A stretch of DNA of 64,000 bases. Source: Pseudanabaena sp. FACHB-2040. GTDB taxonomy: Bacteria > Cyanobacteriota > Cyanobacteriia > Phormidesmidales > Phormidesmidaceae. Below the pieces are notes generated by a model. That model did no database searches. It was not told the origin of the DNA and saw only the letters and a list, made by a program, of their open reading frames with translations. Positions within the stretch are counted from its first letter, which is position 1. Each line of letters opens with the position of its first letter. The stretch covers positions 124,001-188,000 of the forward strand of contig NZ_JACJQO010000010.1 in assembly GCF_014696715.1 (NCBI RefSeq), given 5' to 3'. Of this stretch, positions 27,325 through 35,395 are shown piece by piece. A program made the translations under genes and the position numbers.

Positions 27325-27732
27325 GAGTTATTTCGGTTGCAGCGGTTTTCGGCCCCCCAGCTCCCAATTCTTGGGAAAGATTGAACCCTCCCCAGAAGAT
27401 AGCCCTCCGGGCATTAAGAAAGGGAAATTTAAAGAGCAAGTACAATTCAGAGAAGTATTGTACTTACCCGAAAACGGCTGTATCAGCATCGCTATCCTCT
27501 GCAGATGCTTCAGTAATTTTGCCCAGGAACTTGCTGCTTCTAATTGAAACTGCTCTCTATCTGTAGCAAGTTGTTTTTTGGCTTTATAAAGAAATACGTT
27601 AGAGCACCGATGCTGTGATGGAAACTTTTTTTTAGATTAAAGAAGTGCCAGCCGTATCGGTATATCTAGGGTGCCTCCCGGTCAACAAACTATTGCATTT
27701 CCTATTTCGTCACGTAATCAGTGTGCACAACC
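27325..27732. other. Intergenic region with a 9-bp inverted repeat
   Basis: 408 bases between rpe and a small gene. AAGTACAAT (27438-27446) and ATTGTACTT (27457-27465) form a perfect 9-bp inverted repeat around 10 bases, which could be a dimeric repressor site or a weak hairpin. It is not the NtcA GTA-N8-TAC form. The rest shows no convincing coding frame. Confidence 0.45.
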
Positions 27733-27909
27733 ATGACCACCCTTGAGCAAACCATTGAGAAAATTCTGTCGACTCGGCGTATTACCCGAAATGACCAGAC
27801 TTTAATCATGACAACCTTCGCCAAGAAAACTCTAAGCCCCAAGGATGCTGCTCTAATCAATCGGGTTCACGATGCGCTTCATCAAGGGCGACTTCGTGTA
27901 GTTGATTAA
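27733..27909 (+). CDS. Small conserved helical protein
   Basis: 58 residues from the ATG at 27733 (MTTLEQTIEKILSTRR); a GTG four codons upstream is less likely. The sequence ITRNDQTLIMTTFAKKTLSPKDAALINRVHDALHQGRL is the sort of two-helix small protein I recall as a conserved hypothetical across cyanobacteria. Basic and soluble, no Cys. Function unknown. It is monocistronic and followed by two hairpins. Confidence 0.75.
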   Translation: MTTLEQTIEKILSTRRITRNDQTLIMTTFAKKTLSPKDAALINRVHDALHQGRLRVVD

Positions 27910-28019
27910 GCATTACGGGGCTCAGAAGCTATGAAGTAGTCTCTAAACTAAGAACTTTTTAAGCGAAGCTAAGAGACTATTTGAGAAGTAGCATAGTTTA
28001 CTGCTCTCTCTTTCTATAA

Positions 28020-28084
28020 CCCTATGGGTGCATATCCATAGGGTAGAGGAAGGTGGATGAAAAGTCCCCTGCTTCAGGGGACTT
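28020..28084. repeat. Two consecutive hairpins
   Basis: CCCTATGG/CCATAGGG (28020-28027 with 28036-28043) and AAGTCCCCTG/CAGGGGACTT (28062-28071 with 28075-28084, 3-base loop) follow the small gene by about 110-175 bases. Both are perfect. Neither has a T-run, so they are not classical terminators; they may end or stabilise transcripts. Confidence 0.7.
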
Positions 28085-28240
28085 CTGAGGTCTTGAGCGA
28101 GTAATGCCAATTCTCTAAATAGCCGCTACTCATTCACCTATCTACCTATCCACTCTCCCACTTCCTATCCGCAGCACTTTTTTCAGAATTAGCATAAGGG
28201 GGCTGAAAATGACTTTTTAGACAGCCTCTAAACCGGACAT

Positions 28241-28271
28241 CCCCCCTGCTTCTAATTGATAAGTAGGGGGG
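28241..28271. repeat. GC-rich hairpin downstream of the linker gene
   Basis: CCCCCCTGCTT (28241-28251) and AAGTAGGGGGG (28261-28271) pair with one mismatch around 9 bases. It lies 45 bases beyond the stop of the minus-strand linker gene, in the right place for a 3' hairpin, but lacks a T-run on that strand. Confidence 0.65.
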
Positions 28272-28315
28272 ATAAAGATTAGAAACCGCTCTAGAATCGC
28301 TCCAGCGGCTTAGAA

Positions 28316-29038
28316 TTACGCTGGCTGCATCAAAGCTTGGCGCAGTTTTTCTCGCTGATCGGCAGAGAGGGCAGAGGCGATCTGCTCTAGATCCGATGGG
28401 TTCATAGACCGCAGCATCTGCAGAAAGTCGCCCTGAGATCGGGCCGGGGGCTGGGTGGGTGCTGCTAGGCTGTTTTTCAGACGGCAGTTTCCTCCGTCGC
28501 AAGTCAGGCCCAGTTCGTGCCAAAGCATTGTCGGCAGTACTTTACCTCGACGACCGTGCAGTTCACGGTTCAGGATAAAGGTTTCTAGGTAGGCTTTGGG
28601 AGATCCGTAGGTTTCCTCCTGGGGAGAGTAGGGGACTGTAAAGCAGCCGAAGTGCTTTCGGTACTCCTCAGAGTCAATCATGTAGGTAATCAGGGCCTGT
28701 ACACCATCGCGCATGAGGATATCGCAATAGAGCCGCATTTCCTGGCGGTCCCGAGGGGCTCGTCCCATGAAGTGCTTAAAGCAAAGCTCTAAAAACTTTA
28801 GGTTTGACGAACCATGGTAAAACTCATCAAGGTAAACTGCTGAATGGCCCAGTGCCTTTAAGAAACGCTTGACGCCAATTTTGTCGTGCAGAAAATCGTC
28901 TTCTGCTTTGACTAGCTGCTTTCGCTCAAAGGCATAGGGCTGTCGCTCTAGCACCTGGACATAGATTTGATAAAGGGCTGCTTTGCGCTCCTCTCGGGAA
29001 GAGTGCCTGCTGACAGTGACTTCTTGGGTGTAATTCAT
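28316..29038 (-). CDS. Phycobilisome linker-domain protein
   Basis: 240 residues from the ATG at 29038 (MNYTQEVTVSRH). Residues ~15-150 form one linker domain of the rod/core type (ALYQIYVQVLERQPYAFERKQL, VKRFLKALGHSAVYLDEFY, LELCFKHFMGRAPRDRQEM, ITYMIDSEEYRKHFG). It is closest by eye to the ApcE (core-membrane linker) repeats. The C-terminal ~80 residues differ from CpcG and include CDGGNC and a Ser/Pro hinge before a terminal helix (LEQIASALSADQREKLRQAL). Linkers join phycobiliprotein hexamers. It is transcribed with an allophycocyanin-like gene 177 bases upstream. Which assembly it serves is not clear. Confidence 0.85.
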   Translation of the reverse strand: MNYTQEVTVSRHSSREERKAALYQIYVQVLERQPYAFERKQLVKAEDDFLHDKIGVKRFLKALGHSAVYLDEFYHGSSNLKFLELCFKHFMGRAPRDRQEMRLYCDILMRDGVQALITYMIDSEEYRKHFGCFTVPYSPQEETYGSPKAYLETFILNRELHGRRGKVLPTMLWHELGLTCDGGNCRLKNSLAAPTQPPARSQGDFLQMLRSMNPSDLEQIASALSADQREKLRQALMQPA

Positions 29039-29215
29039 AATTAAGGTCTTCCTCAAAGCTGGACAACCACGATTGGGTGGGGCTATCTAGAGCCGTTAGA
29101 GGGGGCACGGCGTAGGGGAAACAGAGTCACGAGTCAAGCAGTATCACCTCCCAGCTCTAAAGCCAGGCAGTTTGACCCGTAACCCGTGAGATTATGAGGG
29201 GCACTTGCTGCTGAT

Positions 29216-29689
29216 TCAGGTGTAGGGCTGAAGAGAGTTGAGCACAATGCTGATGTAGGGGCGGATCAGGCTGCTGTTAGCGGGGGTTAGTGTCTCATCA
29301 ACAGCTTCTTGAAGATACTGATAAGCTTTGGAGCAGGCCACTTGTTTATGGTGGGCTCGCAGCACGGTATCTAGCCAGAACATGACCTTTTCTAAAAATA
29401 GAAATTCGTCATCTCGCAAGATAGACAGAGCAATATAGCGCAGCACTTCACTCATGTCATACTGGCAGCGTTTGGCACTTTGCTGAATAATTTCGGGATG
29501 CACCCGAGCAAATTTTCTCAAAGCACTTAGCACCATAGCATCACTGTGCTGGCTGATCTTTTGGTAGGTCTCTAGCCGCTGAGCGTAGCTGTTGACATAG
29601 TTCTCTAAAGATCGCAGTTCTTCTGGTGTTAAATAGCGGCCATCGGCGGCGACGATCTGTTGTTCTAGGCTGTGATTTAGGGCTGGCAT
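29216..29689 (-). CDS. Allophycocyanin-like phycobiliprotein, divergent
   Basis: 157 residues, the length of an allophycocyanin subunit. The globin-like helices and the bilin site are recognisable: RCQYDMSEVLRYIAL aligns with the canonical C-x-x-D-x5-LR. The chromophore-attachment Cys and the Asp that contacts the pyrrole nitrogens are kept, while the usual basic residue between them is Tyr. The N-terminus (LNHSLEQQIVAADGRYLTPEEL) also fits the family. It is more divergent than ApcA, ApcB, ApcD or ApcF, so it is likely a specialised subunit. Its partner gene downstream encodes a single linker domain. Confidence 0.85.
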   Translation of the reverse strand: MPALNHSLEQQIVAADGRYLTPEELRSLENYVNSYAQRLETYQKISQHSDAMVLSALRKFARVHPEIIQQSAKRCQYDMSEVLRYIALSILRDDEFLFLEKVMFWLDTVLRAHHKQVACSKAYQYLQEAVDETLTPANSSLIRPYISIVLNSLQPYT

Positions 29690-29973
29690 AGCGGCTCAAA
29701 GTACATCAATAACGGAAATAGGGGTTTGCTGTTAGTGAAGCCTGTCTGTTCTGTAGATTTCCCGGTGGGCTAGTACCAGCGACAGCGTGATGTGTTTCTT
29801 AATACGGAGTCTGGTGGCTGCTTTAGCAGCGGTTCTTTACAAAAATTCGACCAGTACTTTTGAACTCATGATATAGTTCACGTGTACCAACGGGGACAAA
29901 GGTGCCCATACCTGCTGCTGCCCCGTTTAGGCGCTCATTTCAACTCTGCTTAAAGCCCCGTTGAGGTAACTCT

Positions 29974-31002
29974 ATGACCCCGGCTACCAAAACCAGACGC
30001 TCTGTGCGATCGCAAGCCCCCGACCCCAGCCCTATCCCTCGCACCCTGGCCCTCGATGCCGGGAACTATGACCTTAAGTTTTTTGACGGCAACGGTCATC
30101 CTAAAGCGATTCGTTCGGTTCGTTACCAGTTGCCCCGAGGCCGAGATGCGGTCAGCTACTCTGAAGCCTCGCCGCTGATTGAGCTGCCCGATGGTCGCCG
30201 CTACCACTTTGGAGCCCAGGCATATAAATACCGCCGCCAGCAGCAAACTGTGATCGAAAACAAAGTGGAGCTGGCCCGACTCCACCTCTATGCCTGCCTA
30301 GAGCCGATTGCCGAAACCGTAGCCGAGTTTCCGCTCCAGCTCTACATCTCCACCCCCGATCCGGGCCGCAATGCAGTTGAGATCGAAGAGCAGCTTGTAG
30401 GGCCGCATGAATTTCGGCGCAATGGCCTCGACTTTCGGGTGATGGTCGAGTCGGTGCAGGTCAGACGCGAAGGCATGGGCGCTTACCACTATGCCCAGAA
30501 GCAGGGGTTAATCCCTGATACGGGCTACACTATCGTCGTTGATATTGGGGGCGGCACCTGGCTGACCCGTCTGGTAGACGCCGATGGCGAAGTCATCGAC
30601 GAAAACATCATGGACCGGGGCGGCACCTACGAACTGGCAACCGCCATCAGCTTCGACCGTCGCTTGAGCGATGCCTTAGGCACCACAGCCGACCCCTGCA
30701 TTGTGATGGACGGTTTCCGAGTGGGTCACCTCTATGCCGATACTGGACTGGGCTGGACAGGCTGGCTAGACGAGTACCTCGACCCATGGTTTAAGGGCAT
30801 TTTTCAGACAATTAAGGCCCAATTTACGCCTTTCATGCCTAGAGTCACCCGCTTTTTGGTTACTGGCGGCGGCTCTCACCTAATCTCTGATCGGCTAGTA
30901 GGCCGAAATCTATTCGCTGTCATGGGCGACCCCCAGTTTGCCAACGTGCGGGGGCTATTTCTGCTATCGAGTGATACCCAATTATGCATGACAACAAAGT
31001 AA
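29974..31002 (+). CDS. ParM/StbA-like actin-family ATPase
   Basis: 342 residues with actin-fold nucleotide motifs: LALDAGNYDLKFF (phosphate 1, ~residue 25), VVDIGGGTWLTRLVD (phosphate 2, ~190) and FLVTGGGSHLI (adenosine, ~308). A GAGGT ribosome site lies 6 bases before the ATG. ParM-type proteins polymerise to push plasmids apart; chromosomal copies in cyanobacteria have no settled role. The C-terminal end overlaps by 19 bases with a small gene in another frame, the arrangement of parM and its adaptor parR. No plasmid genes or mobile elements lie nearby. Confidence 0.85.
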   Translation: MTPATKTRRSVRSQAPDPSPIPRTLALDAGNYDLKFFDGNGHPKAIRSVRYQLPRGRDAVSYSEASPLIELPDGRRYHFGAQAYKYRRQQQTVIENKVELARLHLYACLEPIAETVAEFPLQLYISTPDPGRNAVEIEEQLVGPHEFRRNGLDFRVMVESVQVRREGMGAYHYAQKQGLIPDTGYTIVVDIGGGTWLTRLVDADGEVIDENIMDRGGTYELATAISFDRRLSDALGTTADPCIVMDGFRVGHLYADTGLGWTGWLDEYLDPWFKGIFQTIKAQFTPFMPRVTRFLVTGGGSHLISDRLVGRNLFAVMGDPQFANVRGLFLLSSDTQLCMTTK

Positions 31003-31265
31003 GGCTCAGCCGAGACGTGCTAGAAAAGGCAGAATCTATCGCTGCTGAGTGGGGGCTAAAAAATGCCCGTGCCGCTATCGAAGCCGTGTTTCGCCGCTAC
31101 TGCGACGACTATCTTTATGGGCGGCTGCCTACCGATACCGCCCCTCCCCTAGCGGCCTCACCCTCTCGTCGGATGCCCGACCCGCCCACTGCGGCTAAGG
31201 CTGATAGGGGAGATCCATCTCAGTGTGAGGCGCTAGATGCCTTAGATGAGCTGCTCTCCCTGTAG
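30984..31265 (+). CDS. Small partner of the ParM-like ATPase, ParR-like candidate
   Basis: 93 residues, starting inside the last codons of the actin-like gene (19-base overlap), so translation is coupled. The N-terminal half (VRLSRDVLEKAESIAAEWGLKNARAAIEAVFRRYCDDY) reads like a ribbon-helix-helix segment: a short strand and then two helices. It is followed by a Pro-rich linker and an acidic C-terminus (CEALDALDELLSL). In plasmid systems ParR binds centromere DNA through an RHH fold and binds ParM through its C-terminal tail. That layout fits, but no homology can be claimed by eye. Confidence 0.7.
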   Translation: MHDNKVRLSRDVLEKAESIAAEWGLKNARAAIEAVFRRYCDDYLYGRLPTDTAPPLAASPSRRMPDPPTAAKADRGDPSQCEALDALDELLSL

Positions 31266-31341
31266 GCATCTGGGGTTGGAGGGGAAGCAGTGTGGCAAAA
31301 TGGAAGACAGTCATTAAATACTGTTACTGTCAGAAGCGCCC

Positions 31342-32451
31342 GTGAATCCTACCGTTGCAGCCTCTCCTACCCCGACCCCTGCGCCCCGCCGTGCAGTCTT
31401 TCCGTTTACTGCCGTGATTGGCCAGGAAGAGATGAAGCTGGCGCTGTTGCTCAACGTGATCGACCCCAAAGTTGGGGGAGTCATGATCATGGGCGATCGC
31501 GGCACCGGCAAGTCCACCACCATCCGGGCCCTAGCTGACCTCCTGCCAGAGATCGATATCGTGGCCGATGACCCCTTCAACCGCGCTCCTGAAGATGCAG
31601 ATCTGCTGGCAGAACGAGGCGTTACCGAACTGCCTTTAGCCAAGAAAAAGGTGCCGATGGTCGATTTACCCCTAGGGGCTACCGAAGATCGAGTCTGCGG
31701 CACCATCGATATTGAAAAGGCTCTTTCAGAAGGGGTGAAAGCCTTTGAACCGGGGCTGCTGGCAAAGGCAAACCGAGGCATTCTCTATGTCGATGAGGTG
31801 AACCTGCTCGACGATCACCTGGTAGACGTACTGCTAGACTCGGCCGCTTCTGGCTGGAACACGGTCGAACGCGAAGGTATCTCCATTCGTCACCCGGCTC
31901 AGTTTGTGCTGGTTGGCTCTGGCAACCCAGAGGAGGGAGAGCTGCGCCCTCAGCTCCTCGACCGCTTTGGCATGCACGCCGAAATTCGTACCGTCAAAGA
32001 TCCAGAGCTGCGGGTGCAGATTGTAGAGCAGCGCTCTGAGTTTGACCGCAATCCTCAGGAATTTTTGAACACTTACCAGGCTCAGCAGACGGAACTGCAG
32101 CACCGACTGGTTAGCGCTCAAGAAAGGCTGGGCGGAGTCGCTCTTGACCATGACTATCGGGTCAAAATTTCCCAAATTTGCGCTGAGCTAGATGTAGACG
32201 GTCTGCGTGGCGATATTGTGACTAACCGAGCCGCTAAAGCATTAGCCGCCTACGAAGGTCGTACTGAGGTGACGGTAGACGACATCCGCCGGGTTATTAC
32301 CCTCTGCCTGCGACACCGACTGCGGAAAGACCCGCTAGAGTCGATTGACTCTGGCCATAAGGTCGAGAAGGTCTTTTGCCAGGTATTTGAGCTGGCCGAT
32401 CCGGATGCGGCAGCAGCGGCTAATGGCCGTCAGCCGATGGGTGTTCGCTAA
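31342..32451 (+). CDS. chlI: Magnesium chelatase ATPase subunit I
   Basis: AAA+ subunit that, with ChlD and ChlH, inserts Mg2+ into protoporphyrin IX, the first committed step of chlorophyll synthesis. 369 residues from a GTG at 31342. After a Pro/Ala-rich leader come the ATPase motifs: Walker [10 protein letters not shown] (~52-60), [16 protein letters not shown] (Walker B, ~150), a [20 protein letters not shown] sensor region and the C-terminal helical lid ending in DPLESIDSG. The length is typical for cyanobacteria. ruvC begins 6 bases after its stop, so the two share a transcript. Confidence 0.97.
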   Translation: MNPTVAASPTPTPAPRRAVFPFTAVIGQEEMKLALLLNVIDPKVGGVMIMGDRGTGKSTTIRALADLLPEIDIVADDPFNRAPEDADLLAERGVTELPLAKKKVPMVDLPLGATEDRVCGTIDIEKALSEGVKAFEPGLLAKANRGILYVDEVNLLDDHLVDVLLDSAASGWNTVEREGISIRHPAQFVLVGSGNPEEGELRPQLLDRFGMHAEIRTVKDPELRVQIVEQRSEFDRNPQEFLNTYQAQQTELQHRLVSAQERLGGVALDHDYRVKISQICAELDVDGLRGDIVTNRAAKALAAYEGRTEVTVDDIRRVITLCLRHRLRKDPLESIDSGHKVEKVFCQVFELADPDAAAAANGRQPMGVR

Positions 32452-32457
32452 TACGCT

Positions 32458-32946
32458 ATGACAACTCGAATCTTAGGACTTGATCCAGGTCTGGCAATTC
32501 TAGGGTTCGGGGTGATTGAAGCCTCTGCGGGCTCCGTTGGGTCGTTGGCAGGGGCTTCTGTTTTGGATTTTGGCATTATCGAAACGCCTGCCAAGACTGA
32601 TATTGGGGAGCGGCTGTGCACGATCTACGATGATTTGCACAGCTTAATGAAGCAGGTCACCCCAGACTTGGTCGTGATTGAAAAGATGTTTTTTTACCGG
32701 ATGGGAAACACTATTTTGGTTGCACAAGCTCGCGGGGTGGTGATGCTGGTGCTAGCTCAGTACCGGGTTCCGCTGATGGAGTTTACGCCTGCCCAGGTGA
32801 AGCAGGCTTTGACGGGGTATGGCAATGCTGATAAGGCCTCGGTGCAAGAAGCGGTAGCCCGTGAACTGTGTCTTAACAAAATTCCCAGACCCGATGACGC
32901 GGCCGACGCTCTAGCCCTGGCGCTAACTGGCTGGTATAAGCGCTAG
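32458..32946 (+). CDS. ruvC: Holliday junction resolvase RuvC
   Basis: Cuts Holliday junctions with RuvA/RuvB during homologous recombination. 162 residues, RNase H-like fold. The acidic metal ligands are visible in ILGLDPGLA (first Asp), VVIEKMFF (Glu) and [13 protein letters not shown] (the two C-terminal Asp). The start ATG is 6 bases after chlI, which appears to share the promoter. The gene is complete and ordinary in length. Confidence 0.97.
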   Translation: MTTRILGLDPGLAILGFGVIEASAGSVGSLAGASVLDFGIIETPAKTDIGERLCTIYDDLHSLMKQVTPDLVVIEKMFFYRMGNTILVAQARGVVMLVLAQYRVPLMEFTPAQVKQALTGYGNADKASVQEAVARELCLNKIPRPDDAADALALALTGWYKR

Positions 32947-33285
32947 CAAGAGGTCTAGTGTGCAAATCAGTTTGTGGGAAGGGCGGGCATGAGAGAGCCT
33001 ACCCTTCCTCGCGAAAGCCTTTTTTGTGTAAATCGTGACTTGTGTTTGAGGATCGGATGGACTAATATCAATCCTCATAGCTGTGTCTCGCAGCTTGCTT
33101 TTCCCCGAAAACTGGATCGACGCTACCGGCAAGTGCGACCAACACAAACCGGCAGCTGACCCAAACGACAGAATCTGGCTGTCGCGTGGGCTGTGCTAAT
33201 TTTAGCCGCCCTGCTGCTCGCTCATGTCCTTGGGAACCCAGGATTCGGGGATTCCTACCCATTGAATTGAAGGAATCCCCTGATC
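32947..33285. other. Intergenic region
   Basis: 339 bases after ruvC. I found no clear terminator, RNA gene or repeat. Short open frames on both strands have no recognisable features. GGATTCGGGGATTCC near 33239 is a partial repeat just upstream of the next gene. Confidence 0.35.
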
Positions 33286-33588
33286 ATGCTGCAAATTCAA
33301 TATTTTTTGTCGTCTCCCCAGACGTTTACTTTGGGGGCGGCGGCTCAGCCTGCTGTGCCTCAAATTCCTTTAGTGCGGCCTCGGCGGAGGCGGTTACGGC
33401 TGTATTTAGTGGGGTCTGAGGGGGATACGCGGGGTGCGATCGCAAGTCTCCATCACCTTGGCTATGCCGAACAGTTTGAGTGGAGCCGCGTCATCGAAAT
33501 TCCTGAAAACGGCCTGCTGGTGCAGGCGGACCCTGGCGATGTGTTGCGCTACCTCCAGCGCTACCCATCTGCTAGGCTGCCACTATAG
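33286..33588 (+). CDS. Small conserved cyanobacterial protein, unknown function
   Basis: 100 residues; a GAAGGA ribosome site precedes the ATG. The N-terminal 30 residues are Pro/Ala-rich and variable. The core (RLRLYLVGSEGDTRGAIASLHHLGYAE, EWSRVIEIP, VLRYLQRY) looks conserved, and I recall the GDTRGAI..LHHLGYAE motif from many cyanobacterial hypotheticals. No membrane span or signal. Function unknown; soluble and basic. Confidence 0.75.
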   Translation: MLQIQYFLSSPQTFTLGAAAQPAVPQIPLVRPRRRRLRLYLVGSEGDTRGAIASLHHLGYAEQFEWSRVIEIPENGLLVQADPGDVLRYLQRYPSARLPL

Positions 33589-33630
33589 TGGGCTGATATC
33601 GCCTAATTTGAGAAATCAACGGGCAAATTC

Positions 33631-33730
33631 TTAGGGTGTGTCATCGCAGCGCGTGACACACCAAATCTCCTAAAAGGCAAGTCTTATCGACAAAATAGGT
33701 GCGTTGCGCCAAGGCGACAACACACCCTAA
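33631..33730. mobile_element. MITE-like palindromic element (100 bp)
   Basis: The ends TTAGGGTGTGTCATCGC (33631-33647) and GGCGACAACACACCCTAA (33713-33730) are imperfect inverted repeats, with the outer 11 bases exact. The left arm also contains a perfect sub-hairpin, GGTGTGTCA/TGACACACC (33634-33642 with 33653-33661), and the right arm an imperfect one. It has no coding capacity. It looks like a small non-autonomous repeat of the sort scattered in filamentous cyanobacteria. No target duplication is obvious. Confidence 0.6.
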
Positions 33731-33744
33731 TGGAACCCTGCCAA

Positions 33745-34272
33745 TTACTCAGCTCTCATTGATGCGGCAGTCACGTTATCGCACTGGGCATTTGACGCAG
33801 TTTTGATGCTGCCGAGTAGGTTGGCGACAATTACACACTGCTGCACCCCTGCCCCATCAGGTCGAATTCTGACCACGAAAGGAATGCTTGCTGTTTCTAC
33901 AGGCATGCCCCGGTAGTCAAAGGAAATGGTGGCAGGCGTTATGTTTGAAGACAGCGTGATAAATCCGGGGTTGATGTTGCCACTGCCCAAGACTTGGGGC
34001 GCACCATTGACCCTTACCGTGGGCACGTCTGCTGCTGTGTCAATAGTGACAAATTGCTGGCTGCGAAGCTGTTCGGCATTGGTCTGGGCTTGTCTAAAGA
34101 CTTCGGTCAGGTCGTTTTGCACTGTCTTCATGCGCTGGCGGTTAACAAAGGCAAACCAGCCCGGCGCGGCAATACCCATGAGGATAGCGACCATAATAAC
34201 AACGATTAGAGCCTCGATTAGCGTGAAGCCCCCGTTGGTGGATGCTTTTTGTCTTGACTTAAAGCGGTTCAT
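33745..34272 (-). CDS. Prepilin-like protein (GspH/FimT type), HpsD-like
   Basis: 175 residues. A class III signal with the prepilin peptidase site GFTLIEALIVVIMVAIL after a basic leader (residues ~14-31), conserved Glu at +5, then a helix and a beta-rich pilin-like domain (QFVTIDTAADVPTVRVNG, PFVVRIRPDGAGVQQCVIV) with two Cys. An AAGGATG ribosome site lies before the ATG. It is last in a run hpsA-hpsB-hpsC-this gene on the minus strand. In Nostoc punctiforme hpsB-D encode pseudopilins needed for hormogonium polysaccharide secretion; calling it HpsD rests on position. Confidence 0.82.
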   Translation of the reverse strand: MNRFKSRQKASTNGGFTLIEALIVVIMVAILMGIAAPGWFAFVNRQRMKTVQNDLTEVFRQAQTNAEQLRSQQFVTIDTAADVPTVRVNGAPQVLGSGNINPGFITLSSNITPATISFDYRGMPVETASIPFVVRIRPDGAGVQQCVIVANLLGSIKTASNAQCDNVTAASMRAE

Positions 34273-34308
34273 GAGACTTCATCCTTACAGCAATGGATGG
34301 CAAAACTA

Positions 34309-35358
34309 TTATGGCCTCTTGTCTAAGATTCCTCGTACTAAGATGCGAGACTCTAACGTGGGCAGACGACTGTTTTCGTTGTAAGTGGTGAATAGACCCG
34401 CTCTGTTAGAAGTTGCATTGCCTCTGAGGTAGACAATTAAGTCTTGGTTGTTTCGGGCAACTTCCTCATCGCCCAACTCAATGGATAGAGCAAGCTCTTC
34501 ATCTGTAGATAAAACAGGATCTCGAACGCAGACAAAGAAGCTAGTCACTGTTGGGTCACTGGGAATGCGCTGATAGCCAGCAGCTGTATCACAAGCAGGT
34601 AGACCTGGGAGGCTAGCAGGCGGAGTATTAGCATCTATTGAATCGACCAAAACAGCAGGCGGATTGCCCTCGGTTGTAGTTGCACCTGCTTTGATTTTCC
34701 AACCCTGATTGCCGTTAGCAACCGTTGGAGCTTCAAAGTTACTGGGAGCTGGGTCGGTGAAGCCAGTTCGTTCTTCCAGTGTCGTTAAATTTCTAAACTG
34801 GGGAAATTCGTAGCGAAGGATGCGAGCATCGCCTGCCCAAATGCCGTTAGGGTCATTTCCCTGTCGCAGGTACACAACCAGCGTGTAGGTGCTTTGTCGC
34901 AAGGAGACGAGTTCACAGTTTGCCCTGAAAGCGATATCTCCTGTGGTGCAGTTGCTGCTGTTAGTACGTAGAGTTTTCAAGGCTGCATTATCAACCGGGT
35001 CGATTCGCCAGAAAGCTACAACGGGTGTGGGCGGAAAAGATCCGCCTCTAGGCAAATCTGTCAGCTGATTAGTAATAGCATCCATGTCTGCCTGACTAGG
35101 GTACACAAACACCGCCTCTTGGAGTTCGCGGCTGATGTAATCCATTGCGTTGTTTACGTCTTGCTGGGTCTGGTTCAAGACGGCTTCGCTTTGGTCGGCC
35201 CTCAGCATTTCCACAACTAGGAACAGCAGGCTAGAAATAATAATTCCAGCAATGACTATAGAAACTAGCAGTTCGGTTAGGGTAAACCCGCCCCGTGAAC
35301 TTCGCCGTTTTTGTAGCAGCGTTTGGTAAAGCCGAAATGCGAAAGGTGATGAAGCCAT
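34309..35358 (-). CDS. hpsC: Hormogonium polysaccharide secretion pseudopilin HpsC-like
   Basis: 349 residues. The prepilin motif GGFTLTELLVSIVIAGIIISSLLFLVV lies at about residues 22-48, followed by a long pilin helix (LNQTQQDVNNAMDYISRELQEAVF). A large PilW-like extracellular domain makes up the rest, with Cys pairs (SSNCTTGDIAFRANCE) and an ILRYEFPQF block. Cleavage by the prepilin peptidase and assembly into a type II secretion or type IV pilus-like machine follow from the motif. It lies 36 bases upstream of the HpsD-like gene and 37 bases downstream of hpsB. Confidence 0.83.
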   Translation of the reverse strand: MASSPFAFRLYQTLLQKRRSSRGGFTLTELLVSIVIAGIIISSLLFLVVEMLRADQSEAVLNQTQQDVNNAMDYISRELQEAVFVYPSQADMDAITNQLTDLPRGGSFPPTPVVAFWRIDPVDNAALKTLRTNSSNCTTGDIAFRANCELVSLRQSTYTLVVYLRQGNDPNGIWAGDARILRYEFPQFRNLTTLEERTGFTDPAPSNFEAPTVANGNQGWKIKAGATTTEGNPPAVLVDSIDANTPPASLPGLPACDTAAGYQRIPSDPTVTSFFVCVRDPVLSTDEELALSIELGDEEVARNNQDLIVYLRGNATSNRAGLFTTYNENSRLPTLESRILVRGILDKRP

Positions 35359-35395
35359 GATTGAAAAGCCAGAACGGAGGACAGGACGACGGGCA

